64,000 bases of DNA from Enoplosus armatus (taxonomy: Eukaryota > Chordata > Actinopteri > Centrarchiformes > Enoplosidae): the NCBI RefSeq assembly GCF_043641665.1, contig NC_092183.1:21147501-21211500 (forward strand), read 5' to 3'. Position 1 is the stretch's first letter. Every line of letters starts with the position of its first letter. The notes below the pieces were generated by a model that saw nothing but the letters and a program-made list of their open reading frames with translations, was not told where the DNA came from and searched no databases. Shown piece by piece: positions 52,812 through 64,000 of the stretch. Made by a program: the position numbers and the translations under genes.

Positions 52812-55512
52812 ACCCAAACTGTCAGTGTGAATCCAAACGTCTGAGGCCAAACATCTGGAACTAATGCTTAAGGAGAGTCTCTCTGATTTTATTGAATTAT
52901 TCTCCTTTCGAGAAGGACTCTATTTGGTAGACACTTCAGAGAGGGGGAAAGTCAACTTGACATCTGCAGTGCATCGCCCCGGAGCAGCAGTACATGAAGT
53001 GTAGCTGTCCTGTTTTTCCAGGACTAAAATTAATATTATGTTTCCAAGGCGATCCTGTTAGCACTGCCTAATCCGACTCAGATTGGCAGACTTGAAGACT
53101 GGTCTCAGAAGCAGTTTGAGGATTACCCAGCTTGAGTATTATAGGCACCGCACTTGCTGGTTGCTATGTTTTGGCCATGGCCCGGGGATTGCATATTCAG
53201 AGTGGAAAGAACGTGTCAATCTGCATGAAAAAGCACGACAACTCTGGTCAGTGACATTCTCAAAACTAAAATCTTTGTTGTTCTCACCACACACAGAAAG
53301 GGCTGATGTGATGAAAGAATGGAGAAGAAGAACAGCAACTCAATACAGCACAAGCAGCATGTGCCATCCAATTGTAGTCAACACTCTGGGGGCCTGCAGT
53401 CTCACATGGCTTCTGAAGGCTGTCAGTGTTTGATATTTACCAGTATATCTACATCTGTTCCTCTTGTCTGTGCGGGTATTAGAAGTTTCTGTGCAGCAGC
53501 TCGAGTTTCACTTTTCGTTTAGCTGGCTTTGCCAACATGTCTTTCTGTCTAGCTTTCTGTTGTCCATTCAACCGCCCAGAGGGGGAACAGTAAGTCTTTC
53601 AGACAACAGTCTATATCATGTCCGAGGCTTAGGTTGACACAAAATGGGGAAAAAAATAATAAAAGTTGGTCCTCTAGCACTGCTGAACATTGCAACTTTA
53701 GGTCAAGTCATTATAGGTAAAAATGCAGCAGATAAATTACTTTTCCCTCATCCACTTGCACAGCATATATCAGAGAGTAGAATACATTAAAGCTAATTGA
53801 GCATTTTTGTCATTTGGGCTGTATTAATTGAAAAGCCATCACTGCCAGCCATGCACCAAATGACCACATTAACTGTCAACATTATGTTTGACATCCTACT
53901 AGATGAAGTAGTGCTTGGGGAGCTCTCAGTGGGCTCTTAGAAACACCAGGCGAGAGAGAGGAGCCATGCTAAACTTGTGTGTAGGTGGTCAGGCCTAAAG
54001 TCAAAGAACAAATTGCTGTCTCTTTGCGTCACTAGTGCTAATCACCGATGGATGGATTTGCCATGTCATCCAGGATTTATGTCTGCTGAGATGAAACAGC
54101 ACAAACTTTCACGGTGTGTTGTAGGTTCAGTCTGAAACGAAACAGAAAATAGAAAAACGAGCCCCGCAGTCTATTTAGAGACGAGCTGTTTTCCTCCATT
54201 TGCACCTCATTTCTGTTCGTAACGCATCTATCATGTCATATCTTCTGCCTGCAAGATATTTTCACCCTTGTTGCTCCTTGGGTCTCACCCTGTTTGAGTA
54301 TCTGAGCTTGTGTTTCAGAGTAGGTAGCCTAGGGAATAAAATGCAGATTCCTGTCTCCTTTGGTACACTCACTGCACCGAACTCACTCATGCGCAGCCGT
54401 GTGCTGTGTGTCGCTTGTAAGATGACAGCAGTGCTTAATTTTAACATAAAGGTATATGCCAGATCCCGCTAGATATTCTTTGACTCGTGCATTTGCTCAA
54501 GGATTATATGGCATTGTGCTGTGTAGGCAAAAAATAGCTGAAACGTTACATTTAAAATTGCTTAGCTTTTTTGAAATGCTTAAAAAACAAATCAAGACGA
54601 ATAAGCACCCAAAGAAGATATCTACCGACATAGACAGACAGGCAAATAGGGCTTTCAGAGTGAAATGCAAATTCTTACCTCTCAGTCACATTACATACAA
54701 CGGTTACACACAGGATGAGATGATAATTTCATTAGTTATATCCCTTTTTATGTAGGTCTCTATACGAATATTGAGCATCTGCACCAGTTAAATGCATTTG
54801 AACCTAACGTGTCGAATGATGTATTATGAGTTAGTCTTACATTCATACTACAGCATGTGGTGCCCTGTGAGAATGTGTCCCTGGTGTGAAAAAAAAAAGT
54901 TTTCCTTAATCCCACCTCGAGGACAGTCCTGAAGCTGCCAAACGTCTCCAAGGATACCTTCATCTGAATATGCCTTGGAGACATGAGTTCGTGCCTCTGA
55001 TGAGACTCTCTCTACTGAACCTCATTTCCATTTTGGCTTGACTGGTAGTGGTGAATAAGGTGGAGAGTAACGTGCGGAGATAGGGTGGGGTGCTAATCTG
55101 GTGAATCGAGGTGCAGGGCGCACAGTGCACTGTCCGCAGTGGTGGGGCATTCGTGGTATTTTTGTGGGTGGAGGCCAGGATGCAGATGGAAACAGATTAG
55201 GATTAGGAAGAATTCATTATCATAAATTAGCAGTGGGTAAGTGATGGGCTGCAAAAAAGATATCATGGACAATCCTCTCATCCCTTTTGAAAGCAACGCT
55301 TTTCCCACCATGACGGTTTTGTAATGGGGTGGAGAGTCCAGAGGAACGTCTCCCAAAAGGAAACTTGGGTGAATATTAAGTCCAGCATTCATCATGTTTT
55401 CATTTGCAGTTATTAATTACACCACAGTGCTATACAATTTAAAAAATGTGGAGAAGTATTTCGCAGGCTGTCTTTCCTTTTTTTTCTTTTTTTTTAAAGC
55501 TTCAATAATCAA

Positions 55513-55530
55513 TTTTTTTTTTTTTTTTTT
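55513..55530 (+). repeat. T18 homopolymer
   Basis: Eighteen T residues close to an earlier interrupted T-rich run at 55472-55496, just before a reversed family A copy. Confidence 0.9.
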
Positions 55531-55589
55531 ACATCAACAGTGGATGAAATGACTATGTGTAATTATCAGTTATCACCCCACCATGCAGT

Positions 55590-55742
55590 TCACAGCAGGC
55601 AGCTGTTTTCAAGAAAAAAGCTAAATATAAAGCTAAGACAAACTGATGCTAACTGCACAGCATCAAACAGCTGACAGACACAGTTAGCAACTATAGATGG
55701 TGAATATAGGCGCGCATTCAGCAGCTAAAGAGCCTAAAACAC
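55590..55742 (-). repeat. Interspersed fish repeat (family A), reversed fragment
   Basis: GCAGCTGTTTTCAAGAAAAA, CAGCATCAAACAGCTGACAG, ACACAGTTAGCAACTATAGA and TTCAGCAGCTAAAGAGCC are reverse complements of the first half of family A (TCTTTAGCTGCTAAATGCTC, CTAGTTGCTAAC, GTCTGTCATTTGGTGCTG). Confidence 0.62.
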
Positions 55743-57264
55743 CTGTTGAAGTTTGGCTTCTAAATTTCTCAACTTCAAATGACAAAACATATTTTTGTGA
55801 GTGGATCATCCCAATCAATAACCTATGATTAGTTACTCCACTGATCAGGATCATCCCTGACCTTAGAAGTAAATATTACACTCACACTAAAAGGGTAACT
55901 TACGTGATATAATGTATACTTTAAAGCCAAATTGCGCCACAGAATGAAAAACATGGGGATGCCATCAGAGGCTAATAGACCTGCTCAAACCTTCGGAAAC
56001 ACAGAGGTCCACAGACAATTTTCCAACAGCCAGATTGTAATCCTATTATATCAGGCACTCTGCTCAGACAAATGAAATCATCTGCTGCAACTGGAGGGAG
56101 GCCAAGTTTACATAAATAAATTAAGAAACAGATTCACTTCCACCCCCTTCAGTGATGCACCTGGATTCCCCAAACAGAAAAACAGCATAATTGAACTGAT
56201 AAGGACCTCTAAATAAATTGCACTCAAATTGCATTTGACTCAGATGGGTCTTTGTAATGTGTTGGTCATTGTATGCAGACTTTTCATTGCTTCCGAGTAA
56301 ATACAAGAAAAGTGAGAAAAATGCTGTTATAATCTTTCACAAGTGATTCCCAAACAGGGATACTTGTTTAAATATATAGCTAGAAGTAATGAATAAACAG
56401 TTAAAATACTTAAAAAGCAATGAATTGAATACTTAAAAAAGGGTGAAAGCAATGATGTTGAATGTTACCCAAAAGTAATGGATACAGTTAAAAAAAGCTA
56501 AATGGCAGGAAGTACGAATGTAAACTTAACTGACCTAAATCTGTGACAGTTTAACTGTATGGACAATTATTCTAACAATATCCACTTTTATAAAACAAAT
56601 AACGTTAAATAACATCCAGTTTAAAATCAATTCAGATGGACATGATGGGTGGTGTCAATGAAGGGGTCCTGGAATTCATCTGACAGGGCTGTACATTAGA
56701 CAAAAAAAGACCCATGTTGATAGCATGGTATTAATGCGTGCATACACTCATGCACACACGTGTGAAGTATCAAAGAGGGAGCACATAACGGTGTCTGAAA
56801 GAGTTAATGAGCTTGAGCTTCAAGGTAGCAGCCTGTTTCTACAGGGAGCTGCAGGAGCTGAGACTCTTAAAGTGTGGATGGATGGGGCTGTTTGATCATT
56901 TGTTATCCAGGTGCGCTGCTCCAAGGTTGCTGTGTTATTGCATCTTGCCTAATTATGTAAAGTTAATACCAAAGTCTTTGCACATCTGAAGTCGTTAGAC
57001 TTGGCAAGGACCCTTCCCCGCTGACACAGTCGCTAAAGACTACACTATGAAAATCCTGGGACTTTATTACAGCCACGATCCCGGCACTCCGACTGAGCTT
57101 TGTTCAAAGGCAGGTTCAGTGAATGTCCCTTAATGGCAGGGTATCTGTCTGGCCAGCTTTTGACAGAAAATAAACATTATTCTGTTTGTTTTGTTGACAC
57201 TGATTTTTTTTTTTTTTTTCAAGCAAAACCAGACTGAACCCGTCATTATATTTATTTGCCTGTG

Positions 57265-57267
<3 letters not shown>

Positions 57268-57298
<31 letters not shown>
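57268..57298 (+). repeat. (TG)n microsatellite
   Basis: A TG run of about 31 bases. It creates His-Thr strings in all chance minus-strand frames that cross it. Confidence 0.95.
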
Positions 57299-57299
<1 letters not shown>

Positions 57300-57620
57300 A
57301 CGTTTTGGAGGGTAAGTAGGTGTGCAATGATGGCCACTGTTATCTAAAATAGTCAGTTTCATCATTTCCCTGAATATGCTAAGATAGATGAATGCAATTT
57401 TAATTTTCCTAAAAATCCCTAAAAAAGAGACGACTATTGTGGCAAACATTTCATTATCCTGGGCCTGAAGAAATTATATGATGAATTAAAAACAGGAATT
57501 GAAATGAGGACTCCACCGACACTGTGCGAATTCCCATTAGTGGCCAAGAAAATGAAAGATCTTTCATCAAAGGCTGAGATGACAGCACCGTATCATTCAC
57601 TTCCAGCAGCTGGATGTGCC

Positions 57621-57637
57621 TTTTTTTTTTTTTTTTT
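57621..57637 (+). repeat. T17 homopolymer
   Basis: Seventeen T residues in otherwise unremarkable non-coding sequence. Confidence 0.9.
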
Positions 57638-58852
57638 CCCACACGAACCTCTGATTAATGCTTATCTGTACTTCTGCGACGTAATACTTGAGTTTTCTCC
57701 TTCTATTTAATCTGATTATATAGTGCACCCGTGGAGAACAGTTTTCAACAATGAGGAAGAAAAACACACCTCCCTCTATAGTCACTTATTCCACTGAGAG
57801 AGACAGTTTTCCTGATTTGAAAAATGGATTTCATCACAAGCGTAAACACCGCTGTAACTGCAGCACTTGTTTTCGGTCTTTGTCCTGCAACACGCAGCTA
57901 CATCAAATGTGAAGTAATGATCCCAAGTGTATTACATTTTAATGGTGTTATTACAGCATACGAGTACAATTAGTTCATCAGCCGAAAGAGGAGATAATTT
58001 CCAATGGCTCAGCTCCATTTAATGGCAGTCCCAGGGATGCTGGCACAGCAGAATAAGACCATGTACCAGAGGACTGCAGCACTGGGTGACATTTAGAACC
58101 ATAAACAGCTACTTATAAGTTGTGATTGTGTAGGCAGTTTACATGAAGAGCCACTGTACTTAGCAATAATTGGTGTGAGAAAATGCTTAAATAAAAGAGC
58201 ACGATTGGCTTCTTTACTCATAGAAAACATGTTAATATGCCATGCAAAATCACTCTTGAATTGAATCTATATTTAACAGCATAATTTACAATTACAGCAA
58301 GCACTTCTGCGGACAGGCTGAACTCGGATGCTGCTGCTTTATTATGTCCTGTAATGTACCATCATTAAAAAGGTAAGTTGGTGGAGATCAGATGATGTAT
58401 AGCTTCAGTAGCACCCATTCCATGACATCAATTATTCTTTGACAGTTTCACGGTTGTCGGGCCACCCCTAATGATATCCGATGGGTCAACTTGAAATTGG
58501 ACAGGTGAGACGGTATGTCATCCTGACATAAGGACAATGGGAGCAGCATGAGCGTTGATAGCTAGAAAAATTGATTTAGGGGCATTTTCGCCAACATTTT
58601 TAGCAGGCGTGAAGATCATCCTCACATATTTCCGCTAAAGGGATATTTCAGAGAAGATAGATTTTTGTAAAACAAGCTTTCAAAGATTCTATCGTCCGTC
58701 TCAAATACTTTATACTGCTATTGGAGAACAGCGTTTGTTTGGTGAAATGTTTGCATAGTAGAAGAACCTTCGTGTTTAGATATAAAACTGTGCAAAAGTT
58801 TTGTATGGCACGAATGTGATGCTGTCAGTTCAGTTCTGAATAAAGACTGAGG

Positions 58853-58922
58853 TTGAAGGCTGAGTCCTCACTGCAGTGGCCCGGGTTTCCATTCCAGCCC
58901 GGGTCCTTTGCTGCATATCACC

Positions 58923-58961
<39 letters not shown>

Positions 58962-59040
58962 GCCTTTCTGTCTCTCTCTGCAGCTGTCACGACCCAATAA
59001 AAGGCAAAAAGCCCGAAAAAAAAAAAAAACATTCAAAAAA
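58853..59040 (+). mobile_element. Truncated tRNA-type SINE with CT microsatellite and A-rich tail
   Basis: CAGTGGCCCGGGTTTCCATT followed by CCAGCCCGGGTCCTTTGCTG resembles a tRNA B-box region (GGTTCGANTCC-like, here GGTTTCCATTCC) with its downstream body. Then come GCATATCACCCCCTCCCT, a CT run at about 58928-58959, CTGCAGCTGTCACGACCCAA, TAAAAGGCAAAAAGCCC and an A-rich tail (A14 near 59016-59030). I recognise this order from a common fish SINE. The A-box end is missing or decayed, so it would be inactive. Confidence 0.65.
58928..58959 (+). repeat. (CT)n microsatellite inside the SINE
   Basis: About 16 CT units within the SINE body. Expansion at this site is typical of the family as I recall it. 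Confidence 0.93.
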
Positions 59041-62000
59041 AGATAAATAAATAAAAAAATAAAGACGGAGCTATCCTCCAACTGTGAGAAGCTTGACAAA
59101 GCCTCAGTCACTTTGAAAACAGTCGAGAGATTACCGTCAATGCCTGAGTTGCCATGGCTGCATAGCGAGAATCCTTGATGTTTATTTTCCCCCCATTGCT
59201 TCTTTAAAACTGCAAGACAGGAGATACCAATCAGACCCAAAGTTCCTCTATTACCATAAAGAATCATGTAGCCTTTGTTGCGGCTACCTTGTCCCTGTCA
59301 CTCCTTAAAAATGATAAATGATTTTGCAATGTATTAAATAAATTACCTTGAGCGTTTGCAAGACAAGGAGAGTGCAAGGATCTGTGGGTGGGAGCAGATA
59401 AACGTGTCCTTGAGGTATTTCATGCAAGAAGAATTCGCAGTGGATTAAAACAAACTAGAATACTGCAAACGGCTCTGTTTGAAAAGGCTTCTCCTGATTT
59501 GCCCGCAGTATCTCCTCTAGCTCAGTTCCAGTAACTTCTACAGATACTCTGCTGTGTATAATGCGTCTCCACCATCTACTGTAGAGATGGAGTTAGCGTT
59601 GGTGTAGCTGCACTGCATTGTAAGTGAAAGGTGATAATTGCGTTGTTGTGTGCGACTGATACAGTGTCAGAGAAGGAGCACCCGTCAGCCATCTGTAACT
59701 CACTGTGTTCATTTTTCCCCAAGGATTTGTTTTCATGGCCCTCATAAGTTCATAAAGATGTTTTGATGGAAAGATAAACACAATCTGCGTGCACACACAT
59801 AGGCATGACATGTGTTGATTTAACTTATGTGAAAGAAATGGTTGCAAAGTGTTGCACACAGTCAGCACATGTACAGCGTTTCGGTCATAAACCCTCGTCA
59901 GGCATCGAATTAAGAAGAGTGGATTTTGACATGTATTGTTTGCCTCATTTTAAGGATGTTTTTTTTTTTTTATCAATCATTGATGTGGTAATTGTGTCAA
60001 GTGTTACCCTCTTAACTGTGGCTCTGCCTGGCGAAGGTCCATGATGAATAAACTCAGTTCTAACAGTGTGTGAGAATTGAACCTTTTCATTATCATATTT
60101 CCATTTTCCTACACACCTACCCACCTGGTGTGTATTAGACTACACTAAGTTTGACTAAAGATTTAGCTTAAAATCTATCCGGTAACACTTTAAGAGCCCC
60201 ATAGTTTTCCTTTTTATTCAATACACAGCAGGTTGTAAAATGTGTAGTTGTAAATTACATGTTTTCTAAAAAAAAAAAAAATACATTTATATTCATTTTA
60301 CTTACTTTCTCAAACAGCTTCTCACTATGAGTACAGTGATCCTACGTGAACACACTGTTTTCGGCCAAACAGTTTTGGTTATTTCTCTGGAAAAATCTCT
60401 GTGTATCTTTTTTTTCCTCTGTGCTCTTCTCACTGCTCACTTGGAAAAATGTCAAGTACTTCTATGCATCAACTGTCAATCAAACCTGATCAAACCACAC
60501 CCACACAGTCTCGATGACGCCGATTAAGAATCTTTAAGATAACATTGATTGTTGCTTATTGAGTCATGAATATATAATATCATGGAGAGATACTTAACAT
60601 CTGAAGCCAAGATTTCAGGGGTTTTAAGATATTAGCTGTTCTTTCATGGAAAATCCTCTGGAAGTCAGCGGCTGCTTAGGAACTCTGCAACTATGTAACT
60701 AAAACATTTCTATAATTCCTGGTTCTTTCTTAAAAACTATGAAATGTGTGGGTACTTTCTACGTGTACTGCCTCAGAACGATGTCTCTCTTTTCCCTAAA
60801 TAATCAGTACCAACGTTCTTTCCAGGGAGCATCCCAGGAAACTGCGAGGAAATTACAGGAATTGTAAAGCATTATCAAACTGCAGTACCCAAATCATTTT
60901 ACGCCATGTTAAAGACATCCATCCAACGGCACCGACTGAAAATTAGTTTTTGTACCCTGAACACATAAAAAGCCACACTCACACCCCCTCTGTGGAGATG
61001 AAACTTGTACAAAATAGTGTTTAAGGATGTGTGCATTTCCTTTTTGGATTTTAAGGCATTATGTAATACGCCACACCTAATTGACCAAGCAAGCCATTTT
61101 CTCTGCTTAAAACCAAATTATTTTAATGTCTGTAATGGAAGTTGAAAACTTTTATAATAATGTTGTAGTCAGGCTTTTTGGTTTATGGCTCTGTCACGAA
61201 CAGCAGCAACAGTTTCAAGATATTTTTGTGGTATAAAAACACCCCCTCACACACACACACACGCACAGATACACAAACAAGCACAAATAAACAGGCTCAA
61301 CAAACCAAACACATTTCCCAGAGAAGGAAATCCACAAACACACACAAACAACTGACATGTTTATCTCTGTGGATATCTGATGTGATGAAATAGGTCCAAA
61401 TGCACTGTCACAGACTTCACTCCACTCTTCACGCCTATACTGTACTGTTTAAAATTCTAGCACTGTGGACAGCACTTCAGCACCATGGCTAGAGGAAGTC
61501 AAGGAAGTGCTCAAGGTCCACTCAAAGAGATTGAATCCCTGCAAAGAGGCTGAAATGGGTGGTTACTGCATACATGGAGAGGTGGGTGTCACTTATGGTC
61601 CAATGAGCTGTGCGTCCTCTCCTTTAAGGTCAATGAGCTTCTGGTCAGTTTTGTGTCTCTTCCCAAAACCATTAAGTCCTCAAGACTCCCCCATGTTTCT
61701 TTTACATCGCCTTTGGCTGGGTGGAAACAACGCGACATGATGGAAACCTGCCGAGATGTATAAATAGCCTTGAATGTAGATATTTGCAAGACGAATGAAT
61801 GGAGAAGTTAATAAATGCAGAAGTGGTCTTAATATCTCTACCTCACATATGCTATAAATTGCAGTTATAAAATGTAATATTCACTCTGGAGTTCATGGAA
61901 TATATTTTCACTCACTCTCCTCAATGTGTTATTAATGTACAAGTGAAACACCCTCAAGGAATCATAGAGGGCATGACCATATCTTAGATGAGAAAAGGGA

Positions 62001-63102
62001 GAGAGAGAAAGTTGCAATAAAACCGAAGTAAATCCCTCTGATACCATTTGGCAGACGGTAGCTTGATATACCTCAGGCTGGATATTAAAAATCTCAGATG
62101 GGCTGTCCAACTGACAACTTAATCCATTTAGAGACACTGAGTAAGCAGCAGGAAGCTGAGTCAGGGTCAGTGTATACAGAGGTCTGTCATTTCTCACACG
62201 AGGCACAATAAGTTTATCTCTGGTAATCTATTCCACGCGCTTAAGAGACAGACAGAAACAGCAGAGAGGCAGCAGTGAAATGCCATCACCCTGTTTCGAT
62301 ACCGGGATGATTAAAAGGCGAATGAAACACGAAAGCCCACTCACACTGACGTTACACGAGTCCTCGTAAAGAAGAACACGCGTGGTATATGTTCTGGCAT
62401 TTTCAAAAAAGGACTGAGGACATCACTGACTCGATGTGAGAATATGTTATGCAAAATCCTTCAATTGTGAAGGGTAGAGAAAATGACCTTTTGAAAACAG
62501 AGCAGTTCAATATGGTAATTAATAAGGCCATGTTCCAAGGTGGAGCAAGATTGGCTGGGGGAACAGCGGTCTCGCTGACTTTCCTATTAGAAAAAAGAAA
62601 CTTGGTGCAAGTGGAACAGTGTGGTGGCTGTATTTTAAGCAACATAAAGACGTTGTGAGCCATTTAGTGACAGAAGCCACATTAACGAAGAGAGCATGGT
62701 TATGTACGTAAGATGATACGTAATTGTGACATTTAAATGATGATGAGTTTCAGAAGTAAAGTTCCATCCATTAGCGAAAATATTAAACGGCCATAAACTA
62801 CCACTCATAATTTCTCAATATAGCTTCTTTAATAGAATTTACATCTATAAATATGAATATAATGTATTATGTAATGTACCGTGTGGTACAGTTTGACACG
62901 GAAGGGATATCTTACCTGATGACATTAGCTAATAGCTACACCGAAATGTTTGATCTGACTAGCTTAGCATGCTAGTGAGCTCCTCCTGTAATACCAATAC
63001 TGTGCTTGTTTATTACTGCATGTACAGTAAATATGAATGACTGTCTGTTATGAGTTTAAATAAACACTTTTGACAGTCATACACATGAAACCTTAACGGT
63101 GT
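59041..63102. other. Downstream non-coding DNA, fourth part
   Basis: No gene is supported. GCGTTTCGGTCATAAACCCT then CGTCAGGCAT near 59876-59904 resembles part of a fish repeat. Short CA-rich sequence lies at about 61249-61340, and a TAGCTTAGCATGCTAGTGAG motif near 62958-62980 may be another small repeat fragment. The remainder shows no structure that I can name. Confidence 0.55.
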
Positions 63103-63530
63103 ATAGTTTTACATTTCGGGAAACAGGCTGAAGAGAAGATTGATACCACTCACATGTTCGTCCGCTTGCTTGAATATGAAGCCAGCAGCCGCTTCGCTTT
63201 GCTTAGCTTAGCATAGAAACTGGAAACATAGGGAAACAGCTAGCGTGGTTCCGTCTGAAGTTGACTAAATCTGCCCACCAGCACCGCTAAGGCTCAATGT
63301 GTCACACTTAGTCTTCAGTTTTTGTATGTATTAAAACAATGACTTATAGCATGTTAATTAGCGAGCTTTAGGCGCTGGTAGCTGTTTACCCCTGTCTTCA
63401 TGCTAAGCTAACCTAAGTGGCTGCTGGTGGTCGCTTAATATCTATCGTTCAGACATGATTGCGGTGTCTCATCTAACTCTCTGCAAGAAATAAGCATGTT
63501 TTTCCAAAAGGTCGAACTCTTCCTGTGAAA
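63103..63530. mobile_element. Long-terminal-inverted-repeat (foldback) fish element, near full length
   Basis: Both arms are visible. The left arm includes TAGTTTTACATTTCGGGAAA, AGAGAAGATTGATACCACTC, AATATGAAGCCAGCAGCCGC and TTGCTTAGCTTAGCATAGAA. The right arm holds their imperfect reverse complements: TCATGCTAAGCTAACCTAAG, TGGCTGCTGGTGGTCGCTTA, GTGTCTCATCTAACTCTCTG and TTTTTCCAAAAGGTCGAACT. Each arm is about 130-140 bases around a middle of about 150 bases. No transposase frame is present, so the element would be non-autonomous. A diverged copy lies at 30785-31085 and one terminus at 6890-6945. Confidence 0.7.
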
Positions 63531-64000
63531 GAAACTCACTCATGTAGAGTGTTTGTGACTGATAATGCGCCAGCTGGTAATCAAAGCAATTACCTCCTCC
63601 ACTATAGTTTTCATGACGTCATTTCCATTCAGGGCAGAAAGGAGCTGATTCATAAATTCAATATACCGCGTTAAAGAAGTGACACCTACTGAAATGACAA
63701 TACATTGGGGGATTGCACCGTACCTTTTCTTTTCCACGATGGTTAGTACAATTTGAAAAGACACTTAGCTTATTGGTGTTGTCAATAGACAGACGGACAG
63801 ATTTACATCAAAGTCAAAGTATAACTCTTTCGTTAGCCACTGCTCACGACACCTGGAAGCTAACGAGAGTTTCGCGGGCACTTAAGACACGACACACAGG
63901 TTTGTTTGTGCCGATCCTTTGAATGTGAAATCCCCACAAACTGTGCAGTCATACAGTTGGTAATGTTAGCACACAGTGACTCACGTATTGACTGAGGCAT
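63531..64000. other. End of window, no gene seen
   Basis: Non-coding sequence after the inverted-repeat element. No supportable coding region, RNA or repeat was seen. Confidence 0.5.

Larger units (their letters stand above)
45488..55589. other. Downstream non-coding DNA, second part
   Basis: No gene is supported in this 10 kb. It contains short CA runs (about 47288-47307 and 52779-52809), T runs at 55472-55496 (interrupted) and 55513-55530, and a somewhat GC-richer block at 51720-51990 that may be repeat-derived. The 116-codon frame at 53083-53433 has no signal, domain or splice context and is treated as chance. Confidence 0.6.
55743..58852. other. Downstream non-coding DNA, third part
   Basis: No gene is supported. 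A weakly repeat-like AT-rich stretch lies at 56340-56520 (many AATACTTAAAAA-type motifs). T16 at 57204-57219, a TG repeat at 57268-57298 and T17 at 57621-57637 are simple repeats. The rest is AT-rich sequence without recognisable structure. Confidence 0.6.

Noticed and set aside
58830..59267. 145-codon minus-strand frame with an Arg-Glu run
   Set aside because: It is the reverse of the CT microsatellite and A-rich tail of a SINE.

Overview
The window looks like nuclear DNA from a ray-finned fish, probably a percomorph teleost. The one recognisable gene is vertebrate-specific and split by introns. The rest is AT-rich non-coding DNA with long CA/GT, CT and homopolymer runs, and degenerate copies of interspersed repeats that I recognise from perciform-type fish genomes. 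No bacterial, phage, plasmid, CRISPR, rRNA or tRNA feature was seen. The repeat families are named from memory of fish genomes, not from a search.

The gene is an LRRTM4-type leucine-rich-repeat transmembrane neuronal gene (lrrtm4 or a teleost lrrtm4 paralogue) on the + strand. A CpG-rich stretch (about 590-1000) holds the 5' UTR and a tiny coding exon, ATGG at 994-997, followed by a GTATGT donor. A 443-bp intron (998-1440) leads to the large coding exon beginning at 1441. Joined, these give a 517-residue protein: signal peptide, LRRNT, ten 24-residue LRRs, LRRCT, stalk, one membrane span, and a tail ending ECEV. The unspliced frame that appears to start at 1287 is partly translated intron.

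The most interesting structure is at the 3' end of the large exon. The last codon and stop, GTA TGA (2985-2990), also form a good splice donor. About 33.4 kb downstream, after a strong polypyrimidine tract and AG, an in-phase exon (36382-36600) encodes a different 72-residue C-terminus, followed by an AATAAA at 36791. Intron retention with early polyadenylation would give the 517-residue ECEV form. Splicing would give a 588-residue form without ECEV. From memory, human LRRTM4 has isoforms of about 518 and 590 residues, so the lengths fit.

The rest (intron 2, 2985-36381, and the 27 kb after 36816) has no supportable gene. It holds microsatellites, homopolymers, a truncated tRNA-type SINE, an inverted-repeat MITE-like element (about 21735-22267), a long-terminal-inverted-repeat element (63103-63530), and scattered copies of several fish repeat families in both orientations. 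Some non-repetitive blocks may be conserved regulatory elements, but that needs a cross-species alignment.
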